Below, piece by piece: positions 48,685 to 58,064 of a stretch of DNA of 64,000 nt (positions are counted from its first letter, which is position 1; the number at the start of each line of letters is the position of its first letter). A model generated the notes under the pieces. That model was not told where the DNA came from and ran no database searches. It saw only the letters and a program-made list of their open reading frames with translations. The DNA is from Solirubrobacter sp963724195 (GTDB lineage Bacteria > Actinomycetota > Thermoleophilia > Solirubrobacterales > Solirubrobacteraceae): assembly GCA_963724195.1 (NCBI GenBank), contig CAVRTQ010000002.1, positions 124,001 through 188,000 on the forward strand, in the 5' to 3' direction. The position numbers and the translations under genes are program-made.

Positions 48685-48690
48685 GCCAAA

Positions 48691-48707
48691 ACTTCACCAA
48701 CTGAAGT
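48691..48707. promoter_or_regulatory. Dyad ACTTCA-N5-TGAAGT, probable HxlR operator
   Basis: A perfect 6+6 inverted repeat with a 5-base centre (CCAAC), placed 6 bases upstream of the -10 element, where a -35 box would be. Binding there should block transcription of the regulator itself. It ends one base before the stop of the upstream gene. Confidence 0.55.
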
Positions 48708-48708
48708 G

Positions 48709-51700
48709 CTACGGCCTGGTCGTGCTCAATGTGTAGGTGAGGGTCTTCGTGTAGGAGCCCGTCCGGAGCGGGTCGCGCCGGTCGATCTCCTGCTTGAAGC
48801 CGATCGAGGTGACGTCGTTGGTGACCGGGCCGCTGTAGGTCTTCGGGAGGCCGGAGACCTGGAGCGGCTGGGCGAGCTGGAACGCGCCGTTGGCGAGGAA
48901 GCCGGGGTCGGAGACCGTGAGGGTCGCGTCGCCGGCCGTGGAGACACGGTCGCCGTGGTGGAGGCCTCGTAGGTCTTCGTCACGCCCGCGGTGAACGCGC
49001 CGAAGCTGACCGCCGGGCCCAGCGTCAGCGAGAGGGTGGCCGGGACGGTGCCGCCGACCGTGCCCTCCTCGTCGACGCTGGTGACCTGGGTGCGGATGAC
49101 CTTCGAGGTCGTGATCGGGGCCATCGAGGCCTCGCCGGTGTACTCGCGCATCGAGTCGACGGTCACGGTGACGGTCACGTCGCCCGACGCGCAGCGCCGG
49201 TGAGCTTGCGCGTGGCCGGGTCGAGGATCGCGGCCTTGCCGGCGGCCTTCGCGCCCGCGACGTCGATCGCCGAGCGCGAGGTTGTCCGAGCCGCTCCAGC
49301 GCACCGACATCGGGTAGCGCAGCGGGACGACGCGCGAGCCGAGGCAGGACGCCCGACGGCTGCACGATCGTGCCCTCGAGCTGCGCGGAGTCGCCGACCT
49401 CGAGCGCCTCGGGCGCGGTAGAGCGTCGACCGACTGGGCGAACGCGCGCACGTCAGCGGTGATCCACTGCTGCGAGGCCTTCTCGGAGCGGTCCACCGTC
49501 CAGCGCATCCAGCCGGTGAAGCCGCCGCGGTCCGGCGTGCCGTACGGCGCCTTGCCCGAGGACGGGCTGCACGACGTACGCCACGCCCTGCTCGCGCTGG
49601 ACGTTGGCGATCTGCGCGTGCGAGCCGACCATCGCGATGCCCTTGTCGGACGCCTCGCGGAAGTCCGTCAGGAGCTTCTCGATCAGCTGCGACCTCGGTG
49701 CGGTCGGTTGAGCTGCGACGCGTCGAGCTCACCCGGGTCGTTGGTCGGGTGGTGCGCGAACACCATCACGTTGTCGATCCCGGCGTCCGTCGCGGCGTCG
49801 TCGAGCGCGGCCTTGAAGCATCGGCAGCTGCGCGAAGTCCGACGAAGCGCAGAGTTGCCGAGCGTCGAGTTGAGCAGGATGAACCGCGTGCCCTTGTGGT
49901 CGAACGTGCGGTACGGGAGCGCCGAACTCGGCCACCCAGTTCGCCAGCGTGCCCTGGCCGCGAGGCGCGTGTAGGACTCGTGGTTGCCCGGCACGTAGTA
50001 GCAAGGCACGGTCTCGGGATCGCTGTCCGGCGTGCCGCCCGGCCGCGATCAGATCGCAGCCGCCGGTCTCGAGCGTCTCGCGCGCGAGCTTGAGATCGGC
50101 CTACGCCGCCGAGGTCGGTGATGTCGCCGTTGAGCACGACGAGGTCCGGGTCGGTCGCGCGGATGCGGTTGAGCGCGGCGATGCCGGTCTTGGCCAGGTC
50201 GGGCGACGCGGCCGTGAACTGGATGTCGGAGAGCGTCGCGAACGACCAGTCACCCTCGGCCTTGCCGTCCGGCCGAGAACAGCGGGTCCGGGCGCAGGTC
50301 CGGAGATCGGCGGCGATCTCGACCTCGGCCGAGCTGTCGATCTCGATCTTGTCGAAGATGACCGACGCCGTTGAGCTGCGCGCGCGACGTTGGTCTCGAT
50401 CACCTGGAACGAGGTGATCCGGACCGGGAACTTCGTGGAGGCCGGGAACGTCCACACGAGGTCGTTCCAGCCGGCCTTGATCGCCGAGCCGAGCGGGCCG
50501 GCGCGAGGCGCCGTCGGCGTTCAGGTAGGAGACGTAGGAGAGCGTGATGGGACGCTCGGACCACAGCCGCAGGCGCATCCGCAGCGGCTGGCCCGGGAGC
50601 GGGATGCGGTCCGGCACGATCGCCGTGCGCATGGTGATGCCCATGTTGCGGCGGCCCTCGTAGGTCAGCTTCAGGCGACCGTCCTGCATCGAGAGCTGCT
50701 GCGTGGCCGGGCGCCGTGCCGTTCGTCGTCCAGCGGTTGGTCTCGTCCGCGTGATCGAACGTGTAGACGTTCTGGGTGACGACACCGATCGTGATCGGGA
50801 GCTTGACCGCTTCGCCGGCCACCTTGGCCGACAGGACCGTGCCGCCCGGCTTGAGCGGCGTCAGGCGCAGCAGGTCGCCGGCCTGCTCGATCTTCAGCAG
50901 CGACTGGTCGTAGCTCGAGGTCGAGGTCGGCGAGCTCGATCGTGGTCGTGAAGCCCTGACGATCGCGGCCCTGGACGCGCAGCGTGCGCGCGAAGGACTC
51001 CCCGGCCTCGGCGAACGAGAGGCGCGCGGAGGACAGCTCGAGCGCCTGCAGCTTGCCGAGGACGCGGACGTCGGTCTCCTCGGTGACGGAGCCGGCCTTC
51101 GCCGTCGCGGTCACCTTGCCGGCGGCGTCGGCCGGAGCGGTGACGACGCCGTTCGCGGCGCCCGTCCAGCTCACGTCACCGGCCGCGACGGGCGTGTCGT
51201 GGTCGTCGACGGCCTTGACCTGCAGCGTGCGGCGCAGGCCCGGGAACACGCGCGGCTCCTCGGGCGTGACGATCAGCTCGTCCACGACGCCGTTGCCGGG
51301 CGTGACGAACACGCCGACGCCGTTCGGGTCGTGGCGCTCGAACCCGTCGGAGGGCGAGTTGCGCACCGTCACGGCGTTGTCGCCGAGCGCGCGGGCGACC
51401 ATCGTCGTCGAGCCGCCGCCGTCGAGGTTCAGCGCGGTCTCGGCGCCGAGCGCGACGAACGTGCGCGCGAGCTGGCGCAGCGTGACGCCGAGCACCGGCG
51501 CCTGGCGGCCGTCGGCGGTGACGAGCAGCATCGTCTTGCCGCCGTCCTTGAAGCCGATCGCGGTGCGCGGATGGACCGCGTTGTCGAGCTGGCCGTCCGG
51601 CAGCGCCGCGCCGTTCGCGCACGAGCGGCTGGTTGCCGCCGACCGCGAACTGCATCTCCTTCGCGATCGCGTCCTTGAGGCCGTACGTGAGCGTGGCCGT

Positions 51701-52439
51701 CGTCGCCGGGAGCGAGCGCGCGGATCGCGTCCGCGGCGCCGTCGCGAGCCGACGAGCACGAAGCCGTTCGCCGGGATCTCCCCCGCGCCGGTGCCGGTCG
51801 CGTTGACGGAGACGACCTTGTTCTCGACGACGAGCACCTCGGCGACGTTCGGTCACGCCGAGCAGCCCGCGGTTGCGCGCGTAGGTGCCCCAGGCGCTGG
51901 TGAACGCGAGCATCGAGCCCGCGGGCACGCCGTTGCCGTTGGCGGCGTTGAGCGTGAGCACCGGATGCGACGACGCCCTTCAGCGAAGCGCTGGCCTCGA
52001 GCGTCAGGTCGACGAGCCGGCCGATGCCGTCCTTGCCGACGCCGGCGTGGTTCCAGCCCGTGCCGAGATCCGGCGACTTGAGCAGCGTCCCGCCGAGGAT
52101 CTGCCCGCCGAGCGCCGCGGTCGAGTTGTTGATGTCGAAGAAGTCCGCGTTGACGCCGGCGACCGCGCCCGCCTTGTTCGCGGTCTCGCTCAGCGGGCCG
52201 CCGGCCGCGACCGCGCCCTTCCACAGCGAGTCCGACTTGACCGCCGGGTTGGCGAGGTCCACGGACAGGATCTGATGGTCGTACCAGCCGGTCGAGTCGA
52301 CCGTCTTCAAGTGGCGCAGCGTGATTCCGGGCCCGACGGGCTCGGTCTTGTCGATCAGCGCGAGCTCGTCCGCAGCGCGCGCCGCCGACGGCGCGAGCAA
52401 CGCGAGCGCTGCCGCGAGTGTGAGAGTCCTTTTCAGCAC
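48709..52439 (-). CDS. Large secreted phosphodiester glycosidase/metallophosphoesterase fusion (about 20 frameshifts)
   Basis: About 1240 residues when read across indels. Signal peptide MLKRTLTLAAALALLAPSAARA; then a NAGPA-type phosphodiester glycosidase domain (VAGVNADFF, RTAIGFKDGG, ALNLDGGGSTTMV); Ig-like domains (VFPGLRRTLQVKAVDD); a carbohydrate-binding-like region; a calcineurin-like metallophosphoesterase (TLSDIQF, LNGDITD, YVPGNHES, FAHHPT, GSHAQ); and a C-terminal beta domain ending GSYTKTLTYTLSTTRP. The metal motif reads DxQ where DxH is usual. Such proteins may strip phosphodiester-linked sugars from surface polymers. Indels are dense at 49.2-50.8 and 50.9-52.0 kb, while the glycosidase core at 51.0-51.6 kb is clean. 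Read as sequence error over decay. Confidence 0.7.
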
Positions 52440-52506
52440 GCGGGCGATCCAAACGGACCGCCCGCCCCGTCTTGTGACCGTCAGGTGACGGCCGCGTGAT
52501 CAGGCT

Positions 52507-52608
52507 GTTACGAGTTCAGCAGACTGCCGAGCCCGCCCTGCGAGCTGGCTGCTGGCGGTTACGAGTTCAGCAGGCTGCCGAGCCCGCCCTGCGAGCTCTG
52601 CTGCTGCT
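52507..52608. repeat. 51-bp tandem duplication of the AIM24 gene 3' end
   Basis: GTTACGAGTTCAGCA... at 52507 repeats at 52558 with one mismatch over about 40 bases. The downstream copy encodes the same C-terminal GGLGSLLNS and stop, in frame beyond the true stop. Confidence 0.85.
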
Positions 52609-53272
52609 GCTGGACGCCGAAGACCTGGCCCTCGGACGGCTGCACGAGCACCCAGCCCTGGCCCTGGAACGACATCTGGACCGTCTCGCCCGAGCCGCGG
52701 CCGATCAGGTTCTTCATCTTGAAGTCGGTGCGGATGCCGGTCTGCACGCCGCTGGACCACGTGATCGCGGCCTGCGCGTCGGCGAACGTCGGCGCGGCGG
52801 CCACGTTGAGCAGCACCGGCGGGCCGTCGGAGATGATCGCCACCCAGCCCGTGCCGTGCAGCGCCATGTTGTACATGCCGCCGCCCATCATCCCGGAGGC
52901 GCCCTCGACGCGGCGGATGTCCCACTCGATGCCGGTGTCGAACGCGAGCAGGTTCGGCCCGTTGACCGTGATCATGTCGTTCTCGAGGTAGATCAGGTGG
53001 ATGTCCTGCGCCTGGTCGGCCAGGAACACCTCCCCGCGGCCCGTGACCTTCATGAGCTGCACGCCCTCGCCGGTCACCGCCTTCTTGAGCATGCGCCCGA
53101 GACCACCGGAGCCGGCGTGCTCGAACGTCACATCGCCCTGGTAGGCGACCATCGACCCGAGCTTGGCCTGAATGGTGACGGCTTCGAGACGGACTTTCAG
53201 GAGCTTCGAGTTCTGAAGCGCGAAGGCGTCTTGCGATTGCGTTTCATTGAACTGCCCGAGCGTGGTCTGCAT
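52559..53272 (-). CDS. AIM24-family beta-structured protein
   Basis: 237 residues of the AIM24/TerD-like beta-prism fold: KLLKVRLEAVTIQAKLGSMVAYQGDVTF (in pieces), MKVTGRGEVFLAD, and a Gly-rich loop GASGMMGGGMYNM. The function of bacterial AIM24 proteins is unknown; mitochondrial AIM24 affects inner-membrane organisation. The C-terminus is Gln-rich (VQQQQQSSQ). ATG 53272 has TAGGCT 8 bases upstream, a leaderless-type promoter. Its 3' end is tandemly duplicated just beyond the stop. Confidence 0.88.
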   Translation of the reverse strand: MQTTLGQFNETQSQDAFALQNSKLLKVRLEAVTIQAKLGSMVAYQGDVTFEHAGSGGLGRMLKKAVTGEGVQLMKVTGRGEVFLADQAQDIHLIYLENDMITVNGPNLLAFDTGIEWDIRRVEGASGMMGGGMYNMALHGTGWVAIISDGPPVLLNVAAAPTFADAQAAITWSSGVQTGIRTDFKMKNLIGRGSGETVQMSFQGQGWVLVQPSEGQVFGVQQQQQSSQGGLGSLLNS

Positions 53273-53280
53273 GGGGCGCA

Positions 53281-53286
53281 AGCCTA
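53281..53286 (-). promoter_or_regulatory. Candidate -10 element (TAGGCT) of the AIM24 gene
   Basis: TAGGCT on the minus strand, 8 bases before ATG 53272. Confidence 0.4.
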
Positions 53287-53324
53287 GGCGACATGCGCCC
53301 CCGCGCGGGGCGGGATACCCGTAC

Positions 53325-54511
53325 TTAGAAACGGATGCCGGGCGGCGGCGCGCTCGGCGGCGGCGGGCCGGCGGGCACGCCGGCGCGACCGTCGCCTGGC
53401 CCAGGGACGCTGGCTGCGCGTCGCGCTCGGCGATCGGGCCCTCGGCCGCGACCATGAGCTTGAAGTCGTGCGGCGACGTGGCCGCGGTCATCGCCTCTTC
53501 GTACGTGATGCGGCCGGCGCGCAGGTGCTTGAGCAGGTGCTGGTCGAACGTCTGCATCCCGTAGTAGCCGCCCTCGGCGATCACCTCGGGGAGCTGACCG
53601 GTGAGCTTCGGGTCCAGGATCATGTCGTGGACGCGGCCGGTCATCTTCAGGATCTCGCAGGTCGCCACGCGGCCCTGCCCGTCGGCGGTGCGGACGAGCC
53701 GCTGGGAGACGATGCCCTTCAGCGTGCCGGCGATCATCGCGCGGGCCTGCTGCTGCTGATGGGGCGGGAAGAAGTCGATGATGCGGTTGACCGTCTCGGG
53801 CGCGTCGACGGTGTGCAGCGTGGAGAGCACGAGGTGGCCCGTCTCGGCCGCGGACAGCGCGGTGTGGACGGTCTCCTCGTCGCGCATCTCGCCGACCAGG
53901 ATCACGTCCGGGTCCTGGCGCAGCACGCGCCGCAGGGCGCGCTTGAACGACGCGGTGTCCTGCCCGACCTCACGCTGGTTGATGATGCAGCTGCGGTCGC
54001 GGTGCAGGAACTCGATCGGGTCCTCGATCGTGACGATGTGCTTCTTCATCGTCCGGTTCATGTGGTCGATCATCGCCGCGAGCGTGGTCGACTTGCCGGA
54101 GCCGGTCGTGCCGGTGAGCAGGATGATCCCGCGCTCCTCGTTGGCCAGGTCGGTGACCGCCTCGGGGAGTCCGAGCTCGTCGACGGACTTGATCGTCACG
54201 GGGATCGCCCGCATGACGACCGAGATCGAGCCGCGCTGCAGGAAGGCGTTGACGCGGAAGCGGCCGAGGCCTTCCACGGAGTAGGAGAAGTCGACCTCGT
54301 TCTCGGCCTCGAACTCGGTGACCTTCTCGGGGTCGAGCAGCATCTGCGCCAGGGCCTGGCGCGTGTCCTCGGGGTAGAGGCGGTCGGTGCCGGCGATCGG
54401 CTCCAGGTGGCCGTGCAGACGGATCAGCGGGTACGAGGGGACCTTCAGGTGAAGGTCCGAGCCCTCGGCCGCGATGAGGTAGCGCAGCGCGTGGTCAAGA
54501 TCGAAAGCCAT
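53325..54511 (-). CDS. pilT: Type IV pilus retraction ATPase PilT-like
   Basis: About 395 residues. PilT/VirB11 secretion ATPase motifs: SDLHLKVPSYPLIRLHG, Walker A GTTGSGKSTT, Asp box TIEDPIEFLH, Walker B QDPDVILVGEMRD, His box TGHLVLSTLHT. PilT disassembles type IV pili to power twitching. No other pilus gene is nearby. A frame change near 53400 makes the frame run on into the AIM24 gene; corrected, the protein ends with a Pro-rich tail and TAA at 53325. Confidence 0.88.
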
Positions 54512-54564
54512 ACGCCCTAAGCATCGGCGGGCCCCGGAGAAAGCTTGAGCGCCCCTGGGCGTGT

Positions 54565-55695
54565 TCAGCCCCAGGCGGCAGGCTCAGCGGCTTCACTAGC
54601 GACGTCGCGGAGCTTTTGGGCCTCCGCGAGCGACTGCAGCTTCTTCAGCGACTGGTTCTCGATCTGGCGGATGCGCTCGCGCGTCACGTTGAACGTGCGC
54701 CCGACCTCGTCGAGCGTGCGCGGGTGCTCCCCGCCGAGGCCGTACCGCAGCTCGAGCACGCGCCGCTCGCGGTAGGACAGGTTCTCCAGCGCCTCACGCA
54801 GGGCTTCCTTGGTGAGGATCTCCGCCGCCCGCTCGTACGGGGACTCCGCCCGCTCGTCGGCGATGAACTGGCCGAACTCCGACTCCTCCTCGTCGCCGAC
54901 CGGCTTCTCGAGCGAGACCGGCGCCTGGGCGGAGCGTTTGATCGAGTCCACCTCTTCGGGGTCGATGCCGGTGACTTCGGCGATCTCCTCCGGAGTGGGT
55001 TCACGGCCGAGTTCCGTCACGAGCTTGCGCTCGGCGCGGCCGATCTTGTTGAGCTTCTCCACCACGTGGACCGGGATCCGGATGGTCCGCGCCTTGTCGG
55101 CGAGCGCGCGAGCGATCGCCTGGCGGATCCACCACGTGGCGTAGGTCGAGAACTTGAAGCCCTTGCGGTAGTCGAACTTCTCCGCCGCGCGAACGAGACC
55201 GAGCGTCCCCTCCTGGATCAGGTCCAGGAACGGCAAGCCTTGGTTGCGGTAGTTCTTCGCGATGGAGACGACGAGCCGCAGGTTCGACTCGACCATCTTC
55301 TGCTTGGCGTCGAGATCGCCCCGCTCGATGCGGCGGGCGAGGTCGACTTCCTCTTGGGCCGTGAGCAGGCGGACCTTGCCGATGTCCTTCAAGAACAGCT
55401 GAAGGGAATCGGTGGTCATGTCCGGCTTCAGGTCGATAGCCGTCTTCGCCTTGCGCCGGCCGCGCTTGTCAGGAGCGCGGTCCTCTTGCCCCGCGGCAAG
55501 CGCCGGATCGATCTCTTCGACGAGCTCGATCTCTGACTTCTCGAGGAAGGCGTGCAGCTCTTCGACGTCCGACTCGTCCAGATCGACCTCGGCTACCGCG
55601 GTCGTGATCTCGGCGAACGTCAGGACGCCTACCTGCTGGCCCTTGAGGATCAGTCCCTTGACTTCTTCGAGTTCCTGCAGATCCACAACTGACAT
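54565..55695 (-). CDS. rpoD: Primary (group 1/2) RNA polymerase sigma-70 factor
   Basis: 376 residues. Region 1.2 (TTDSLQLFLKDIGKVRLLT), region 2 (NLRLVVSIAKNYRNQGLPFLDLIQEG in pieces, KGFKFSTYATWWIRQAI), region 3 and region 4 with helix-turn-helix (RTLDEVGRTFNVTRERIRQIE) are complete, so the protein should recognise standard -35/-10 promoters. A short region 1.1 of about 100 residues starts MSVVDLQELEEVKGL. It is either the housekeeping sigma factor or a close paralogue. The leader contains an 18-bp palindrome. Confidence 0.93.
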   Translation of the reverse strand: MSVVDLQELEEVKGLILKGQQVGVLTFAEITTAVAEVDLDESDVEELHAFLEKSEIELVEEIDPALAAGQEDRAPDKRGRRKAKTAIDLKPDMTTDSLQLFLKDIGKVRLLTAQEEVDLARRIERGDLDAKQKMVESNLRLVVSIAKNYRNQGLPFLDLIQEGTLGLVRAAEKFDYRKGFKFSTYATWWIRQAIARALADKARTIRIPVHVVEKLNKIGRAERKLVTELGREPTPEEIAEVTGIDPEEVDSIKRSAQAPVSLEKPVGDEEESEFGQFIADERAESPYERAAEILTKEALREALENLSYRERRVLELRYGLGGEHPRTLDEVGRTFNVTRERIRQIENQSLKKLQSLAEAQKLRDVASEAAEPAAWG

Positions 55696-55704
55696 GGAAG
55701 TCCC

Positions 55705-55732
55705 GTTCTAGCGAGGCTCTCCATGGAGAGCC
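55705..55732 (-). promoter_or_regulatory. Candidate -10 (TAGAAC) and 18-bp palindrome upstream of the sigma gene
   Basis: TAGAAC (55705-55710) lies 9 bases before ATG 55695. Next to it GGCTCTCCATGGAGAGCC (55715-55732) is a perfect palindrome, in the -20 to -35 zone, where a repressor or activator dimer could bind. A second perfect palindrome, GCGCAGCGCTGCGC, is at 55866-55879. The rest of the 260-base gap to 55956 shows no gene. Confidence 0.4.
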
Positions 55733-55955
55733 GGCCTTCTGGATATGTGTGCCCCACGACGGCTACGGGGATGGAACACCCTCCCGGCGCTGCCGATGCG
55801 GCTGAGTCTAGGCGCTGCATTTGCCGACTTCCACCCGCAGTTGTCACCGGTCTCATTTCCGGCATGCGCAGCGCTGCGCGTATGGCGGGGGTGTTGGGTC
55901 TGAGGCCATCATAGTCGCCATTGACGTCGTGTCCACGCGTACACTCGTTGCGCGC

Positions 55956-56309
55956 ATGCCGGAAAAGGCTCCAAAAGCGAAGGCGAAGCCCCGAGCGAAC
56001 GGGAACGGCGTGCTCGGCGCGCTCCCCAGCACGCGCCCGGATCGGCTCGGCGCACCGCGTCACAGCGCGCCGAAACCGCGTCGCGGGCCGGCCCCGCAGC
56101 GGGTCACGAAGCCCCGCGCCGTGCGGTCCGCCGCGCCCGAGCTCACCACGCACCGCCGGCCCGAGCCGCCGCCCAAGCCGCTCGGCGCGCCCAAGGGCAC
56201 GGAACTCGTCACCACCGCCATCCTGGCCACGGGCGAGTTGGCGCAGATCGGCTTGACCGTCGGCGGCCAAGTCCTCAAGCGCACGATCAGCCGGATTCCC
56301 CGGCCTTAG
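55956..56309 (+). CDS. Small basic protein of unknown function
   Basis: 117 residues from ATG 55956. The first 80 residues are Arg/Pro/Lys-rich and probably disordered, with KxKAK-type tracts suited to nucleic-acid or acidic-polymer binding; the last 35 form an amphipathic or hydrophobic helix (TELVTTAILATGELAQIGLTVGGQVLKRT in pieces). Divergent from the sigma factor gene and overlapping the MerR stop by 4 bases. Not recognised. Composition alone could reflect a spurious frame, but the ordered C-terminus argues that it is real. Confidence 0.5.
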   Translation: MPEKAPKAKAKPRANGNGVLGALPSTRPDRLGAPRHSAPKPRRGPAPQRVTKPRAVRSAAPELTTHRRPEPPPKPLGAPKGTELVTTAILATGELAQIGLTVGGQVLKRTISRIPRP

Positions 56310-57133
56310 CTGCCGTCGAGATAGCCGATCATCCGGTTCGTCAAGGCGGTGAGCCCCGGCGTCGGCGACTCGACGGCCAGCGGACGCTCCGCGAGCAGAC
56401 CGATCAAGCGCTCTGACCACTCCGGTGCGTGCCGCGCCGCGAGCGTCGCGCCGAGTTGCGCGGCACGACGCACGACCGCGGCGTCCATCGTCCACACCGC
56501 CTCGAAGATCCGCTCCTCCCCGCGGACCGGTGTCTCCCAGCCGATCAGGCAGGCGGCGTAGCCGGGCGCGTCGATGACGACCGCCCACTCGTGGCCGAGC
56601 GCCTCGGTCGGCCCGATGCAGATCTCGGCCGGCTCGTCGTCGCGCTGGATGCGCGTCTCGTCGAAGTCGGCGAACACGCCCACCGCATCCGCGACCCGCG
56701 CGAGGCGCCGATAGCGGTGCTCGATGGCGCGGTAGTTGTCGGCCGCCTGGAAGGCCGCGATCACCACCGGGCCGGCCGCTCGCGCCATCGCCTCCTCCTC
56801 GATGGCGCGCGAGAGCGCGATCATCGTCGCCCGTCGCAGACGCTGGGGGCGGACCGGCAGGTCCGCGGCGATCAACGAGGCGAACAGCGACGGGCTGTCC
56901 GTCGCCGACCCGCCCAGCGCTCGAGCGCGCTCGAGCGCCGCCGGGACGGAGAGGCCCTGGTCGCGGAAGGCGAGCACGCGTTTGATGGCGGCGACGTCGT
57001 CCTCGGTGTACACGCGGTACCCGGACGCGGTCCGCCCCGGCTCGGGAAAGCCGTAGCGCTGTTCCCACATGCGGATGGTCCCGGCGGCCACGCCGGTCTG
57101 TTCCGCCACTTCCTTGATCGCGAGCTTCTTCAC
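56306..57133 (-). CDS. MerR-family regulator with DICT sensory domain
   Basis: 275 residues from GTG 57133. N-terminal MerR winged helix (IKEVAEQTGVAAGTIRMWEQRYGFPEP in pieces, GYRVYTEDDVAAIKRV), then the DICT domain (AISRAIEEEAMARA region, FADFDETRI, EWAVVIDAPGYAACLIGWE) that occurs in light- or redox-linked regulators of actinobacteria and cyanobacteria. MerR proteins usually act on long-spacer promoters. The divergent gene 76 bases away (NAD(P)-binding protein) is the natural target; an inverted repeat CGGGCG-TG-CGCCCG lies at 57163-57176 between them. Confidence 0.85.
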   Translation of the reverse strand: MKKLAIKEVAEQTGVAAGTIRMWEQRYGFPEPGRTASGYRVYTEDDVAAIKRVLAFRDQGLSVPAALERARALGGSATDSPSLFASLIAADLPVRPQRLRRATMIALSRAIEEEAMARAAGPVVIAAFQAADNYRAIEHRYRRLARVADAVGVFADFDETRIQRDDEPAEICIGPTEALGHEWAVVIDAPGYAACLIGWETPVRGEERIFEAVWTMDAAVVRRAAQLGATLAARHAPEWSERLIGLLAERPLAVESPTPGLTALTNRMIGYLDGS

Positions 57134-57162
57134 GAGGGTCGTCCCGTCAACCTACGGGCGTG

Positions 57163-57176
57163 CGCCCGATCCGGAT
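57163..57176. promoter_or_regulatory. Inverted repeat in the MerR/oxidoreductase divergent region
   Basis: CGGGCG and CGCCCG arms around TG, about 46 bases from the MerR-DICT start and 33 from the ATG at 57210. A plausible MerR-type operator. TAGCTC at 57196-57201, 8 bases before the ATG, could be the -10 element it controls. Confidence 0.4.
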
Positions 57177-57209
57177 TCTCGAAGCACAACTCGGGTAGCT
57201 CGGCTTCCG

Positions 57210-58064
57210 ATGATCCTTGTCACTGGTGCCACCGGATACGTCGGCTCACAGCTTGTCGACGAACTGCTGAAACGCGGTGAGCGTGTGCGCACACTCAGCC
57301 GCCGCGGCGCGGGCAAGGGAGATGCACGCAAGGGCGACGTGCTCTCGGGCCAAGGCCTGCCGGAGGCGCTCGCGGGCGTCGACGTCGCGTACTACCTCGT
57401 CCACTCGATGGGTTCGGGCGGCGACTTCGCGGCCAAGGACCGCCAGGCCGCCGTCAACTTCGCGGTCGCGGCGGAGGACGCGGGCGTGGGGCGCGTCGTC
57501 TACCTCGGCGGGCTCGGGGCCGAGGACTCCGAGCACCTGCAGTCGCGCCACGAGGTCGCGAACCTGCTGCGCGCCCGGCTGGGATCGAAGGTCGTGTACG
57601 TGCGCGCGGCGATGATCGTCGGGCCCGGCAGCGCGTCCTACGACATCCTCGAGCACCTGATCAAGCGCCTGCCGGTGATGATCGTGCCGAAGTGGCTCGA
57701 CACCAAGACGCAGCCGATCGCGCTCTCGGACGTGATCAAGACGCTCGCCGACCTCGCGCGCGTGGACGACGCGCCGGACGAGGTGCAGCTCGGCGGCGCC
57801 GACGTCCTCTCCTATCGTGAGATGATGGCCCGCGCCGCCCCGCTCATGGGCCGCCGCCCGCCGACGGTCATCCGCGTCCCCGTGCTCACACCTCGTCTGT
57901 CCTCCTACTGGGTCGCCCTCGTCACCCCGGTGCCGTTCGGGCTGATCAAGCCGCTCGTGGACGGCCTGGGCGCGGAGATGCTCGTGGAGCACCCGCCCCC
58001 GCCGGGCCTCAACGACGACCCTCTGAGCTTCGACGACGCGGTGCGTGAAGCGCTGAAGCGATGA
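57210..58064 (+). CDS. NAD(P)-binding atypical SDR (NmrA/YbjT-like)
   Basis: 284 residues. The N-terminal Rossmann motif VTGATGYVGSQLVDELL binds NAD(P); the middle has YLVHSMGSGGDF and VYLGGLG as in YbjT-like proteins, and the C-terminal part (ALSDVIKTLADLA) is the usual substrate region. The active-site Tyr-x3-Lys of classic SDRs is absent, so it may bind cofactor as a sensor or act on an electron-transfer partner. It overlaps the next gene by 4 bases (ATGA). Confidence 0.85.
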   Translation: MILVTGATGYVGSQLVDELLKRGERVRTLSRRGAGKGDARKGDVLSGQGLPEALAGVDVAYYLVHSMGSGGDFAAKDRQAAVNFAVAAEDAGVGRVVYLGGLGAEDSEHLQSRHEVANLLRARLGSKVVYVRAAMIVGPGSASYDILEHLIKRLPVMIVPKWLDTKTQPIALSDVIKTLADLARVDDAPDEVQLGGADVLSYREMMARAAPLMGRRPPTVIRVPVLTPRLSSYWVALVTPVPFGLIKPLVDGLGAEMLVEHPPPPGLNDDPLSFDDAVREALKR

